Source: Candidatus Gastranaerophilales bacterium
GTDB lineage: Bacteria > Cyanobacteriota > Vampirovibrionia > Gastranaerophilales > Gastranaerophilaceae
Direction: 5' to 3'
Length of the DNA stretch: 6,000 nucleotides
Assembly (NCBI GenBank): GCA_003150395.1
Contig: QAMI01000027.1
Coordinates: 1-6,000 of the forward strand
Positions 1 to 4,832 of the stretch are shown piece after piece. The translations under genes were made by a program, and so were the position numbers. Every line of letters starts with the position of its first letter. Position 1 is the first letter of the stretch. The notes under the pieces are model-generated. The model made no database searches. It saw only the letters and a program-made list of their open reading frames with translations, and was not told where the DNA came from.

Positions 1-589
1 ATTCGATTACGAGGTGTTCTTTGATTTCCGGATCTAATTCTTCTCTTTCAGGTATTCTGTCGAATGTGATTTTCAAAGCTTCTTTGTCAATCGTCATCCA
101 AGCTGGTGCACAAGCCATATCTATCATTTCTGTTACTGATTTTAAGAACGCTGTGCTTTTTGATTTGATAGTGATTACATCGCCTGCTTTTACGAGGTAA
201 GACGGGATATCAACCTTTTTACCGTTTACAAGAACATGACCGTGGTTAACAATTTGTCTTGTCTGCTTGCGAGTGATGCCCAAACCTGCTCTGAATAAAA
301 TGTTATCCAATCTTGATTCCAAAAGCTGTAACAAGATTGTACCGGTTACACCTTTTCTTCTTGCTGCTTCATTGTAGTATTTTGCAAATTGTTTTTCGCT
401 TACTAAATATGTGAATCTGATTTTTTGTTTTTCAGCGAGGTGGATTGCGTATTCAGAAGGTTTTTTTCTTACCGCACCGTGCTGGCCTGATGCTGTTTGG
501 CGCATTGACGATGTTAATTTTCTGTTTGATAAATCTTTAACTTTTTTATTTCTGAATAATTTATTTGATGGTCCTGTGTATTTTGCCAT
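1..589 (-). CDS. rpsD: 30S ribosomal protein S4, 3' end cut by window edge
   Basis: S4 is a primary 16S rRNA-binding protein that nucleates assembly of the 30S body; in several bacteria it also represses its own operon. The 196 visible residues start MAKYTGPSNKLFR. They contain GQHG at 35-38, the SEYAIHLAEKQK segment at about 45-56, and the S4 RNA-binding domain at about 86-133 (LLQLLESRLDNILFRAGLG...VNGKKVDIP). The last codons read HLVIE; homologues usually end within about four to eight residues after this, so only the extreme C-terminus is missing. The ATG at 589 follows a good AAAGGAG ribosome site. The N-terminal region has no cysteines, so this is the zinc-free form of S4; the zinc-binding form has four. 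It is the last visible gene of the infA-rpmJ-rpsM-rpsK-rpsD order, and what follows (often rpoA) lies outside the window. Identity is certain from motif content and context. Confidence 0.97.
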   Translation of the reverse strand, partial: MAKYTGPSNKLFRNKKVKDLSNRKLTSSMRQTASGQHGAVRKKPSEYAIHLAEKQKIRFTYLVSEKQFAKYYNEAARRKGVTGTILLQLLESRLDNILFRAGLGITRKQTRQIVNHGHVLVNGKKVDIPSYLVKAGDVITIKSKSTAFLKSVTEMIDMACAPAWMTIDKEALKITFDRIPEREELDPEIKEHLVIE

Positions 590-822
590 TTGTATTTTCT
601 CCTTTTGTTATTGCGGGGCGTCTATGGTTTGCGCTTTTGGCTTGAACGCAAGCCCCCGCGGTTCTATTTTTGTTTTTTGATTAATTAACTTCTTCCGCCT
701 GTCACATCAGAGATTTTTCGTTCTGTTCGCTTTTGTTTCAATCTCAACGGCGGTATCGTTATTTGTATTCCTGCTCGTTTCGCTTTAGTGCAACGTTTCA
801 GGACTCACTCCGGCTACTCAGA
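590..822. other. long rpsK-rpsD spacer, no credible gene
   Basis: This 233-bp spacer is much longer than usual between ribosomal genes. It is fairly GC-rich for this genome: 45 of 100 bases in 721-820 are G or C. The short ORFs crossing it have no supporting ribosome site or recognisable product. It holds a nested hairpin at 613-659 directly ahead of the rpsD ribosome site. It also holds low-complexity words such as ACTCACTCC (803-811) and GCTCGTTTCGC, which recur in the spacer at the right end of the window (ACTCACTCC again near 5920-5928). I see no convincing promoter. Confidence 0.5.
613..659 (-). promoter_or_regulatory. nested hairpin in the rpsD leader
   Basis: GCGGGG at 613-618 pairs with CCCCGC at 654-659, and an inner TTGCG at 629-633 pairs with CGCAA at 647-651. 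On the minus-strand transcript the structure ends about 10 nt before the AAAGGAG ribosome site of rpsD. A GC-rich structured leader immediately ahead of rpsD could be a site for feedback by S4, as known for S4 in other bacteria. The pairing is seen in the sequence; the regulatory role is inference. It does not look like a terminator, because no T-run follows. Confidence 0.35.
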
Positions 823-1209
823 TTAAACTCTGCGTTTTTTAGGTGGACGGCATCCGTTGTGAGGAATTGGTGTTACGTCCTTAATCAAAGTGATTTCAAG
901 TCCTGCGGCCTGAATTGCTCTGATAGCTGTTTCACGGCCTGAACCTGGTCCTTTAATATGAACTTCTACTTTTTTCATGCCTTGATCAATTGATTTTTTT
1001 GCAACCAATTCTGCTGCAGATTGAGCTGCAAACGGGGTACCTTTTCTTGCACCTTTAAAGCCTGTTGCACCTGCTGTTGCCCAAGCAATAGCATTACCTT
1101 GTGTATCTGTAGAAGTTACGATTGTGTTGTTGAATGTTGACTGAATGTGTACAACACCCTGCAATACGTTTTTCTTTTCTTTTTTCTTTGTTTTTACTGG
1201 TCTTGCCAT
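823..1209 (-). CDS. rpsK: 30S ribosomal protein S11
   Basis: S11 lies in the platform of the 30S subunit, near the mRNA exit and the S7/S18 region. The 128-residue product has the normal bacterial length. It shows the basic N-terminus MARPVKTKKKEKKN, the conserved GVVHIQSTFNNTIVT start of the fold (about 18-32), the family signature IKGPGSGRETAIRAIQAAGL (about 85-104), and the C-terminal tail DVTPIPHNGCRPPKKRRV. The Asn-Gly in this tail is the conserved pair known to form isoaspartate in E. coli S11. The ATG at 1209 is preceded by AAAGGATAATAG, a weaker ribosome site than those of its neighbours. It sits in its usual place between rpsM and rpsD, but long spacers separate it from both. Confidence 0.98.
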   Translation of the reverse strand: MARPVKTKKKEKKNVLQGVVHIQSTFNNTIVTSTDTQGNAIAWATAGATGFKGARKGTPFAAQSAAELVAKKSIDQGMKKVEVHIKGPGSGRETAIRAIQAAGLEITLIKDVTPIPHNGCRPPKKRRV

Positions 1210-1398
1210 TTCTATTATCCTTTATTTTTTGTAAGTTTTTATTTATTCATTTTTGGACTTGTGTAGGGGTTCATTCGATGTCGCTCATTACACCCTGCCG
1301 AAATCCGCTTTTTGGATTATTGCTTTACACCTTCAAATTTTCGGCGCCTTCCTTAGAGTATTGCTTACTTACGTTAGCTTCACTCTATGCAAAATCCG
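1210..1398. other. long rpsM-rpsK spacer, mosaic repeat content
   Basis: This 189-bp spacer between two co-directional ribosomal genes has no credible coding sequence. It carries a 16-bp word (1381-1396) and an 11-bp word (1315-1325) repeated in the same order at 5826-5943. It also carries an 18-bp stretch (1365-1382) matching 1886-1903 at 15 of 18 positions, and TGTCGCTCATTA (1279-1290) matching 1920-1931 at 11 of 12. An imperfect fold is possible: GCCGAAA 1297-1303 with TTTCGGC 1339-1345, and AATCC 1302-1306 with GGATT 1314-1318; the two helices cannot form in full together. TTACACC occurs twice (1288-1294, 1325-1331). Confidence 0.5.
1315..1396. repeat. dispersed intergenic repeat, copy 1
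   Basis: GATTATTGCTT at 1315-1325 and CACTCTATGCAAAATC at 1381-1396 both recur exactly, in the same order and orientation, at 5826-5836 and 5928-5943. The distance between the words differs (about 81 versus 117 bp) and the sequence in between is poorly conserved. The right boundary lies 2 bp beyond the rpsM stop codon. Two exact ordered matches between unrelated spacers are unlikely by chance; the element type is unknown. Confidence 0.5.
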
Positions 1399-1764
1399 TT
1401 ATTTTTTCTTAGCTACTGCACCGTTTTTCTTTCCGCGGCGTGTTCTTGCGTTAGTTTTTGTTCTTTGACCGCGGCAAGGAAGCTTGCGTTTATGTCTCAT
1501 ACCTCTGTAGGAACCGATTTCCTGAAGGCGTTTAATGTGCATTGTTACTTCACGTCTCAAGTCACCTTCGATGTGGTAGTTAGCCAGTTCGTTACGTAGG
1601 TTTTTGATATCTTCTTCAGTCAAGTCATCTGTTCTTAAATCCGGTGAAATACCTGTTGCTGCAAGAATTTTTGCACTTCTTGTAGGTCCGATTCCGTAGA
1701 TATAAGTCAATGCTATAATCATTCGTTTGTTACGGGGTAAATCAACCCCAGCGAGTCTTGCCAT
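1399..1764 (-). CDS. rpsM: 30S ribosomal protein S13
   Basis: S13 sits in the 30S head, contacts 16S rRNA and S19, and forms intersubunit bridges to the 50S; its C-terminal tail reaches toward the P-site tRNA. The 121 residues have the usual length. The N-terminus MARLAGVDLPRNKRMIIALTYIYGIG is diagnostic. It is followed by the helix-two-turn-helix region (about 14-60) and the C-terminal signature RGMRHKRKLPCRGQRT followed by KTNARTRRGKK. In that motif most homologues have GLPVRGQ, whereas this one has KLPCRGQ, a modest variation in a very conserved spot. The start at 1764 follows a strong AAAAGGAG site. It is flanked by unusually long spacers on both sides. Confidence 0.98.
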   Translation of the reverse strand: MARLAGVDLPRNKRMIIALTYIYGIGPTRSAKILAATGISPDLRTDDLTEEDIKNLRNELANYHIEGDLRREVTMHIKRLQEIGSYRGMRHKRKLPCRGQRTKTNARTRRGKKNGAVAKKK

Positions 1765-1989
1765 TTTTTATTTTCTCCTTTTCTGTTGTTAGATTTTTTT
1801 GTGTATGAGGCTTAAATACTTCCTCACCAATTGCTGTTTTGACCCGCAATTTCGGTCTGTTTCTATTAGTTTATCCGGCTTCGCGTTCCTTGCATTAGCT
1901 TCAAATTTCTCTGAAATTTTGCCGCTCATTAAGGCGCTTTGGATGTTTCGGGCCGAGGCGCTTTTGCTCACCGGTGCCCTGCCAAAAGA
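1765..1989. other. long GC-rich rpmJ-rpsM spacer
   Basis: This 225-bp spacer stands out by composition: 58 of 120 bases in 1861-1980 are G or C, against 5 of 60 in the AT-rich region 2581-2640. A 60-codon minus-strand frame (1789-1971) spans it, but it begins with GTG behind no good ribosome site. Its product (SKSASARNIQSALMSGKISE...) matches nothing I recognise, so I treat it as non-coding or decayed. Words shared with other spacers include 1886-1903 (15 of 18 with 1365-1382), 1913-1928 (13 of 16 with 5871-5886), 1920-1931 (11 of 12 with 1279-1290) and CCCTGCC at 1977-1983 (also 1293-1299). Confidence 0.5.
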
Positions 1990-2103
1990 CTAGCCTTGTC
2001 TTTGTTTGTGTTTAGGATTTTCGCAAATTACTGCGATTCGGCCTTTTCTTTTGATACATTTGCATTTATCGCAAATTTTTTTTACTGATGATCTTACTTT
2101 CAT
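1990..2103 (-). CDS. rpmJ: 50S ribosomal protein L36
   Basis: L36 is the smallest large-subunit protein, a zinc ribbon that helps organise 23S rRNA near the L7/L12 stalk base. The 37-residue product reads MKVRSSVKKICDKCK, CIKRKGRIAVICENPKHKQ and RQG, the full canonical length. The four expected zinc ligands are present: Cys11, Cys14, Cys27 and His32. Thus zinc-binding L36 coexists here with zinc-free S4. The ATG at 2103 follows AAAGGAAACACAAA, giving an AAAGGA ribosome site at normal spacing, and the gene ends with TAG. It is 42 bp downstream of infA, the usual infA-rpmJ-rpsM order, and is followed by a 225-bp spacer before rpsM. Confidence 0.97.
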   Translation of the reverse strand: MKVRSSVKKICDKCKCIKRKGRIAVICENPKHKQRQG

Positions 2104-2145
2104 TTTGTGTTTCCTTTATGTTTATTTGTTCGTGAGATTTTTATA

Positions 2146-2361
2146 TTATTTTAGCCTGAAGGTAATCCGGCCTCTGGATAAATCATAAGGTGTCATTTCA
2201 ACCTTAACTCTGTCTCCGGGCAAAATTCTTATGAAGTTTTTTCTTATTTTCCCTGAGATATGCGCAAGGATTTCGTGATCATTTTCAAGTTTTACACGAA
2301 ACATTGCGTTTGGCATGGATTCTATAATCGTACCTTCAATTTCAATAACGTCTTTGGCCAT
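2146..2361 (-). CDS. infA: translation initiation factor IF-1
   Basis: IF-1 binds the A site of the 30S subunit during initiation and assists IF-2 and IF-3. The 71-residue product is a single OB-fold (S1-like) domain of the normal length. MAKDVIEIEGTIIESMPNAM at the start, FRVKLENDHEILAHISGKIR in the centre, and GDRVKVEMTPYDLSRGRITFR at the end are all family hallmarks. The ATG at 2361 is preceded by AGAGGTAAT, a ribosome site with rather short spacing. It is the first gene of the visible operon. The usual upstream neighbours in many bacteria (secY, adk, map) are not there; instead a prepilin gene lies upstream on the same strand behind a 274-bp AT-rich gap that contains a probable promoter. 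Confidence 0.98.
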   Translation of the reverse strand: MAKDVIEIEGTIIESMPNAMFRVKLENDHEILAHISGKIRKNFIRILPGDRVKVEMTPYDLSRGRITFRLK

Positions 2362-2422
2362 ATTACCTCTTTTTTCGGCTTTTTTACATGTGCATAGATA
2401 CCCTATTTAAGAGTATATTATT

Positions 2423-2450
2423 ATCATACTTGGAAAATATTTGATTGCAA
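2423..2450 (-). promoter_or_regulatory. probable sigma70-type promoter for infA operon
   Basis: On the minus strand TTGCAA (2450-2445) is separated by 16 nt from TATGAT (2428-2423), which would place the transcript start near 2416 and give a leader of about 55 nt before infA. The hexamers match the consensus at 4 of 6 and 5 of 6 positions. The surrounding gap 2362-2635 is very AT-rich and holds no gene, no clear terminator for the prepilin gene and no other feature that I can support, so read-through from the prepilin gene remains possible. Confidence 0.5.
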
Positions 2451-2635
2451 GCGATTTGGTGTGTTTCTCACGCAAAATATTAATAAAATTCAATGGTTGT
2501 TTTTATAATATAGGTACACTATCAATAAAATCTTGCAAAACTGAAAATACCGTAAAATGTAACTTCTAGCTATTTTTGTAAATTTTTCTTAATAATTTTA
2601 ATGTGTATATTTTTAAATAAATAATCTTTATTTGT

Positions 2636-3343
2636 TTAATATTTTATTCGTTTTGGATAATTTTTGGGAACTTTCCATCCGTTCCTTTGTATAATAGCCG
2701 TGCAGTAATTGCCGTTAATCTCACCTTGCAGGCAACTATATTGTGCGTTGTTATAAAGTGAGGCTTCATTACCGTCCCAGTGAAATAAAAACGGTTCTAA
2801 TCCTTTTTTATATAGATATTTCCAATCTTTGCTATTTATAAGAGGATAAAATTCAAAGGAAAATGCGCAAACTCCAGAACGTTTTGCTCTCGCTAAATTC
2901 AAACATTTTTTTGCATTTGCAGGATAAAATACAATTTCTCTATTGTGGGTTTTATCCGGGGTATATTGAAATGAACTCCCATCTGTCAGTTTATATAAAG
3001 TTACTGTTGTACCTGTGGAATCTTGGACTTTTTCCGTTGTGTATTTTATGTATTTTCCTATATAGCGTTTGAAATTTGCATCAATGCTATCTGCTTTAGA
3101 AATGTATGTTCCATTTTCATCTTGTTCTGCTGATATCCAGTAATCCCATCCTTCGTAAGGGCCATTTTCATTGACTGATTGCAGAATGGCCTGATTCATA
3201 ATCGTATAGAATTTTTTTAGTCTGGTTTCGGTCAGATGGTTATTGTAATTTTGAACCAATGCTGGAAGTGTCATTGCGATAACGACACCGATGACTCCGA
3301 GTGTTATCAAAAGTTCTGCCATTGTAAAAGCTAAATTTTTCAT
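2636..3343 (-). CDS. type IV pilin-like (prepilin-type N-terminal) protein
   Basis: This is a 235-residue protein with a textbook class III signal: a short positive leader MKNLA, a predicted cleavage before Phe6, then FTMAELLITLGVIGVVIAMT. Glu10 falls at +5 of the mature form, and a hydrophobic helix spans about residues 6-28. Ala rather than Gly is at -1, an accepted variant. After a helical stretch (LKKFYTIMNQAIL), the globular part has several Tyr/Trp and two Cys pairs (KKCLNLARAKRSGVC; YSCLQGEINGNYC) that may form disulfides. Such proteins are assembled by type IV pilus or type II secretion machinery after cleavage by a prepilin peptidase, not by the signal peptidase encoded nearby. No other pilus gene is present, so it could be a minor pilin, pseudopilin or stand-alone paralogue. 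The ATG at 3343 follows AGAGGAAAATT. It has its own promoter overlapping a long palindrome and lies divergent from a small regulator gene. Confidence 0.85.
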   Translation of the reverse strand: MKNLAFTMAELLITLGVIGVVIAMTLPALVQNYNNHLTETRLKKFYTIMNQAILQSVNENGPYEGWDYWISAEQDENGTYISKADSIDANFKRYIGKYIKYTTEKVQDSTGTTVTLYKLTDGSSFQYTPDKTHNREIVFYPANAKKCLNLARAKRSGVCAFSFEFYPLINSKDWKYLYKKGLEPFLFHWDGNEASLYNNAQYSCLQGEINGNYCTAIIQRNGWKVPKNYPKRIKY

Positions 3344-3365
3344 AATTTTCCTCTAATCCATGCAA

Positions 3366-3409
3366 AATAATGTTAATACATGTGATATATCACATATATT
3401 AACATTATT
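3366..3409. promoter_or_regulatory. 44-bp near-perfect palindrome, candidate operator
   Basis: The left arm AATAATGTTAATA (3366-3378) is exactly complementary to TATTAACATTATT (3397-3409), and the core ATGTGATATATCACAT (3380-3395) is itself a perfect palindrome. Only the pair 3379/3396 fails, so 21 of 22 pairs match around the centre 3387/3388. It sits between divergent genes for the prepilin and a Cro/CI-type regulator, and its right end covers the -10 hexamer of the prepilin promoter, which suits an operator. The core contains TGTGA-N4-TCACA, resembling CRP-type sites but with spacing 4 rather than 6. There is no T-run pattern suggesting a terminator. Confidence 0.7.
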
Positions 3410-3431
3410 ACACATTTATTAAATCTGTCAA
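3404..3431 (-). promoter_or_regulatory. probable promoter of the prepilin gene
   Basis: A perfect TTGACA (3431-3426 on the minus strand) is followed after 16 nt by AATAAT (3409-3404), 5 of 6 to the consensus, with TG one base ahead of it as an extended -10. The start would fall near 3397, inside the palindrome at 3366-3409, leaving a leader of about 54 nt that includes most of that palindrome. A protein bound there would block this promoter. Confidence 0.55.
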
Positions 3432-3437
3432 CCCTTT

Positions 3438-3443
3438 GATAAT
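3438..3443 (+). promoter_or_regulatory. possible -10 box of a near-leaderless regulator transcript
   Basis: GATAAT (5 of 6 to TATAAT) lies 9 nt ahead of the ATG at 3453, so transcription would begin within a few bases of the start codon. No ribosome site is visible upstream of that ATG. The matching -35 region (TTTATT at 3415-3420) is poor, so this is tentative. Confidence 0.3.
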
Positions 3444-3452
3444 AAAGCTATT

Positions 3453-3671
3453 ATGAAAGATTTAAGACTTTTAGAATTAGGTAACAAAATCAGATTTGAG
3501 CGTATGAAACGGGATATTTCGCAAGAAAAACTTGCAGAGCTTGCAAATGTTTCAATCAGAACAATCAGTGATATTGAGCGCGGAATTACGGATATTCGTT
3601 ATACTAATCTTTTACAAATTGCGGCTGCTTTTGATATTACGATTTCGGAAATGCTTACTTTTAAAATGTAA
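3453..3671 (+). CDS. small Cro/CI (XRE-family) helix-turn-helix regulator
   Basis: This is a 72-residue protein consisting of almost nothing but one Cro/C1-type HTH domain (about residues 9-66). Helix 2 and the recognition helix appear as SQEKLAELANVSIRTISDIE (about 24-43), followed by RGITDIRYTNLLQIAAAFDI and the closing TISEML. Such proteins bind palindromic DNA as dimers and usually act as repressors, often of their own and neighbouring promoters. There is no extra dimerisation, sensor or metal-binding domain, so any signal input is unknown. The long palindrome just upstream and an inverted repeat with the same TGTTAAT half-site just downstream (3672-3713) are natural binding candidates; that link is inference. 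No ribosome-binding site is seen before the ATG. Antitoxin-like or phage-like roles are possible, but no toxin-like partner is visible next to it. Confidence 0.88.
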   Translation: MKDLRLLELGNKIRFERMKRDISQEKLAELANVSIRTISDIERGITDIRYTNLLQIAAAFDITISEMLTFKM

Positions 3672-3713
3672 TGTTAATTTTTATTACGAAAATGTTTTCT
3701 ATTGAAATTAACA
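3672..3713. repeat. inverted repeat with TGTTAAT half-sites behind the regulator
   Basis: TGTTAATTT (3672-3680), starting on the base after the regulator's stop codon, is exactly complementary to AAATTAACA (3705-3713), separated by 24 nt. Its half-site with flanking AA (AATGTTAAT, 3670-3678) is identical to the arm of the palindrome upstream of the regulator (3369-3377). It lies just ahead of a TTGACT (3722-3727) that could belong to a promoter for the 3799 gene, but no well-spaced -10 box follows. As a terminator it would be poor: AT-rich stem and long loop. Confidence 0.45.
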
Positions 3714-3749
3714 GGGAATATTTGACTTTATATAGGTAAGATATTCTTT

Positions 3750-3779
3750 CGTTATGAGTTTGAAGTGTAATTCATAACG
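3750..3779 (+). promoter_or_regulatory. inverted repeat ahead of the 3799 gene
   Basis: CGTTATGA (3750-3757) is exactly complementary to TCATAACG (3772-3779), with a 14-nt loop, ending 6 nt before the AAAGGAG ribosome site of the 3799 gene. It could be an operator dyad or a hairpin in the leader of that mRNA. Its half-site differs from TGTTAAT, so it need not be bound by the same regulator. Confidence 0.4.
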
Positions 3780-3798
3780 GTAATAAAAGGAGAGTATT

Positions 3799-4167
3799 AT
3801 GCCTGATAAAGTAAATAGTATAGAAGAATTAGAGCAATTAAAAGCTGCCGCGGCCGCTCAAGGTACAACGGTTCCAAACTATAGTGAATGGAGCCAGATT
3901 ATGCAGGAGCTTAATGAGCTAGGCGTTGAAACCACCGGAACTTATGAAGGTGATAAAGCCAGAATGCAAGAAGTTCAGCAGGCTGTTGAGGATTATATTC
4001 GGGAAATGCAGGTTGAGCAGGCTGCCGAAGAAGCAAGGAAAGACGAACAAAAAGTTAAGGCTCTGCCAGAAACGGACAGTGAACAAACTGTCAAAGCTAA
4101 TGTTGCTAATGCAACAAGCTCGCAATTAATAGCAGATTATATGAAGATTTATCATTTGCTGCCATAA
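3799..4167 (+). CDS. hypothetical acidic, largely helical protein
   Basis: I do not recognise this 122-residue product. The start is well supported: AAAGGAG at 3786-3792, six bases before the ATG. The protein has no cysteine, no signal peptide and no membrane segment, so it is probably cytoplasmic. The N-terminal part (SIEELEQLKAAAAAQG, 7-22) and the middle (about 50-88, rich in Glu, Gln, Ala and Lys: RMQEVQQAVEDYIREMQVEQ onward) look helical and may form a coiled coil. A linker rich in Thr, Ser and Asn follows, then a distinct hydrophobic end SSQLIADYMKIYHLLP that could be a docking motif. It ends with tandem stops TAA TAG, 5 bp before the end of the convergent signal peptidase gene. The regulator gene lies upstream on the same strand, but a 127-bp gap with two inverted repeats suggests separate control. 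Confidence 0.7.
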   Translation: MPDKVNSIEELEQLKAAAAAQGTTVPNYSEWSQIMQELNELGVETTGTYEGDKARMQEVQQAVEDYIREMQVEQAAEEARKDEQKVKALPETDSEQTVKANVANATSSQLIADYMKIYHLLP

Positions 4168-4172
4168 TAGTT

Positions 4173-4832
4173 TTAATCTTGTCTGGTTGTGCGGAGTCTT
4201 TTAATTCTTTTTAAAGGCCAGAAAACTGTTACTGCACGACCGATAAAACGTTCTTTAGGTAAAAGCCCCCAGTATCTTCCGTCTTGTGAATTACCTCGGT
4301 TGTCACCAAGCATTAAATAATAGCCTTCCGGAATTTGAAATTCGCAAGTTACTGTTTCGGAGCATTGCGGGTAATCGTATGCGCTTTTTACATAAGGTTC
4401 ATTTAGAGGTTCATCATTTATATAAACAGTGTACTTTCCTTCTTTGTCAGGTTTTATTTTTATGTTTTCACCCGGCATACCAATTACGCGTTTAATATAT
4501 GCTATATCTTTGCAGAAAAATCCTGTTAATCTTGAAAATACACGCCAGGGTGTGTTTTTTAGTCTTTCAAAAGGCGGGTAAAAAACCATAATGTCGCCTC
4601 GTTTGGGTGTCGTAAAAAATCTTGAATATCTTTCAACAACAATTCTGTCACCTTCCAATAGCGTTGGATGCATTGATGCTGATGGAATCCAGCGAATTTC
4701 GCCAACAAAAAAACGTATGACAATTACCATTACAAGGACGAAAACTATTGTTTCGATTACTTCTCTTGCAACAGGGTTAATTGAATTATATTTTTCTTTA
4801 ACTGTTTTGAAAAATTCTTTTATTCTATACAT
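4173..4832 (-). CDS. lepB: type I signal peptidase
   Basis: This membrane-bound serine protease removes signal peptides from exported proteins at the outer face of the cytoplasmic membrane. The 219 residues begin with a basic segment and one membrane helix (about 26-43). Then comes box B, IPSASMHPTL, with the nucleophile Ser53 and the oxyanion-side Ser51. Box C is LLEGDRIVVER and box D is DIAYIKRVIGMPGE, with the general base Lys114. Box E is GDNRGNSQDGRYWGLLP (176-192). Cys157 and Cys163 lie in a segment where E. coli LepB has a disulfide-like pair. Unusually, box E has Gly185 where most family members have Ser (DSRYWG), and Gly180 where GDNRDNS is common. Only one N-terminal membrane span is present. 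The gene overlaps the end of the polyprenyl synthase gene by 8 bp, with GGGG as a weak ribosome site, so translation is probably coupled. Confidence 0.95.
   Translation of the reverse strand: MYRIKEFFKTVKEKYNSINPVAREVIETIVFVLVMVIVIRFFVGEIRWIPSASMHPTLLEGDRIVVERYSRFFTTPKRGDIMVFYPPFERLKNTPWRVFSRLTGFFCKDIAYIKRVIGMPGENIKIKPDKEGKYTVYINDEPLNEPYVKSAYDYPQCSETVTCEFQIPEGYYLMLGDNRGNSQDGRYWGLLPKERFIGRAVTVFWPLKRIKRLRTTRQD

Noticed and set aside
1134..1599. Several plus-strand open frames opposite rpsK/rpsM and their spacer
   Set aside because: They are hydrophobic, low-complexity antisense translations of certain ribosomal genes, with no ribosome sites.
1802..1823. Hairpin TGAGG/CCTCA in the rpmJ-rpsM spacer as a terminator
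   Set aside because: Five-bp stem with a long loop and no T-run after it on either strand.
1789..1971. 60-codon minus-strand frame in the rpmJ-rpsM spacer
   Set aside because: GTG start without a good ribosome site, no recognisable family, and it lies in a region whose words recur in other non-coding spacers; better explained as repeat-derived sequence.
2590..2635. AT-rich hairpin behind the prepilin gene as a terminator
   Set aside because: Stem made only of A-T pairs in very AT-rich sequence, easily formed by chance; no GC-rich stem followed by T-run.
3380..3395. CRP/FNR binding site (TGTGA...TCACA)
   Set aside because: The half-sites are 4 bp apart instead of the 6 bp of CRP sites, and the sequence does not fit the FNR pattern TTGAT-N4-ATCAA; the larger palindrome is the better description.
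3722..3747. Promoter TTGACT...TATTCT for the 3799 gene
   Set aside because: Spacing is only 14 nt and the -10 matches 4 of 6 positions; too weak to list as a feature.
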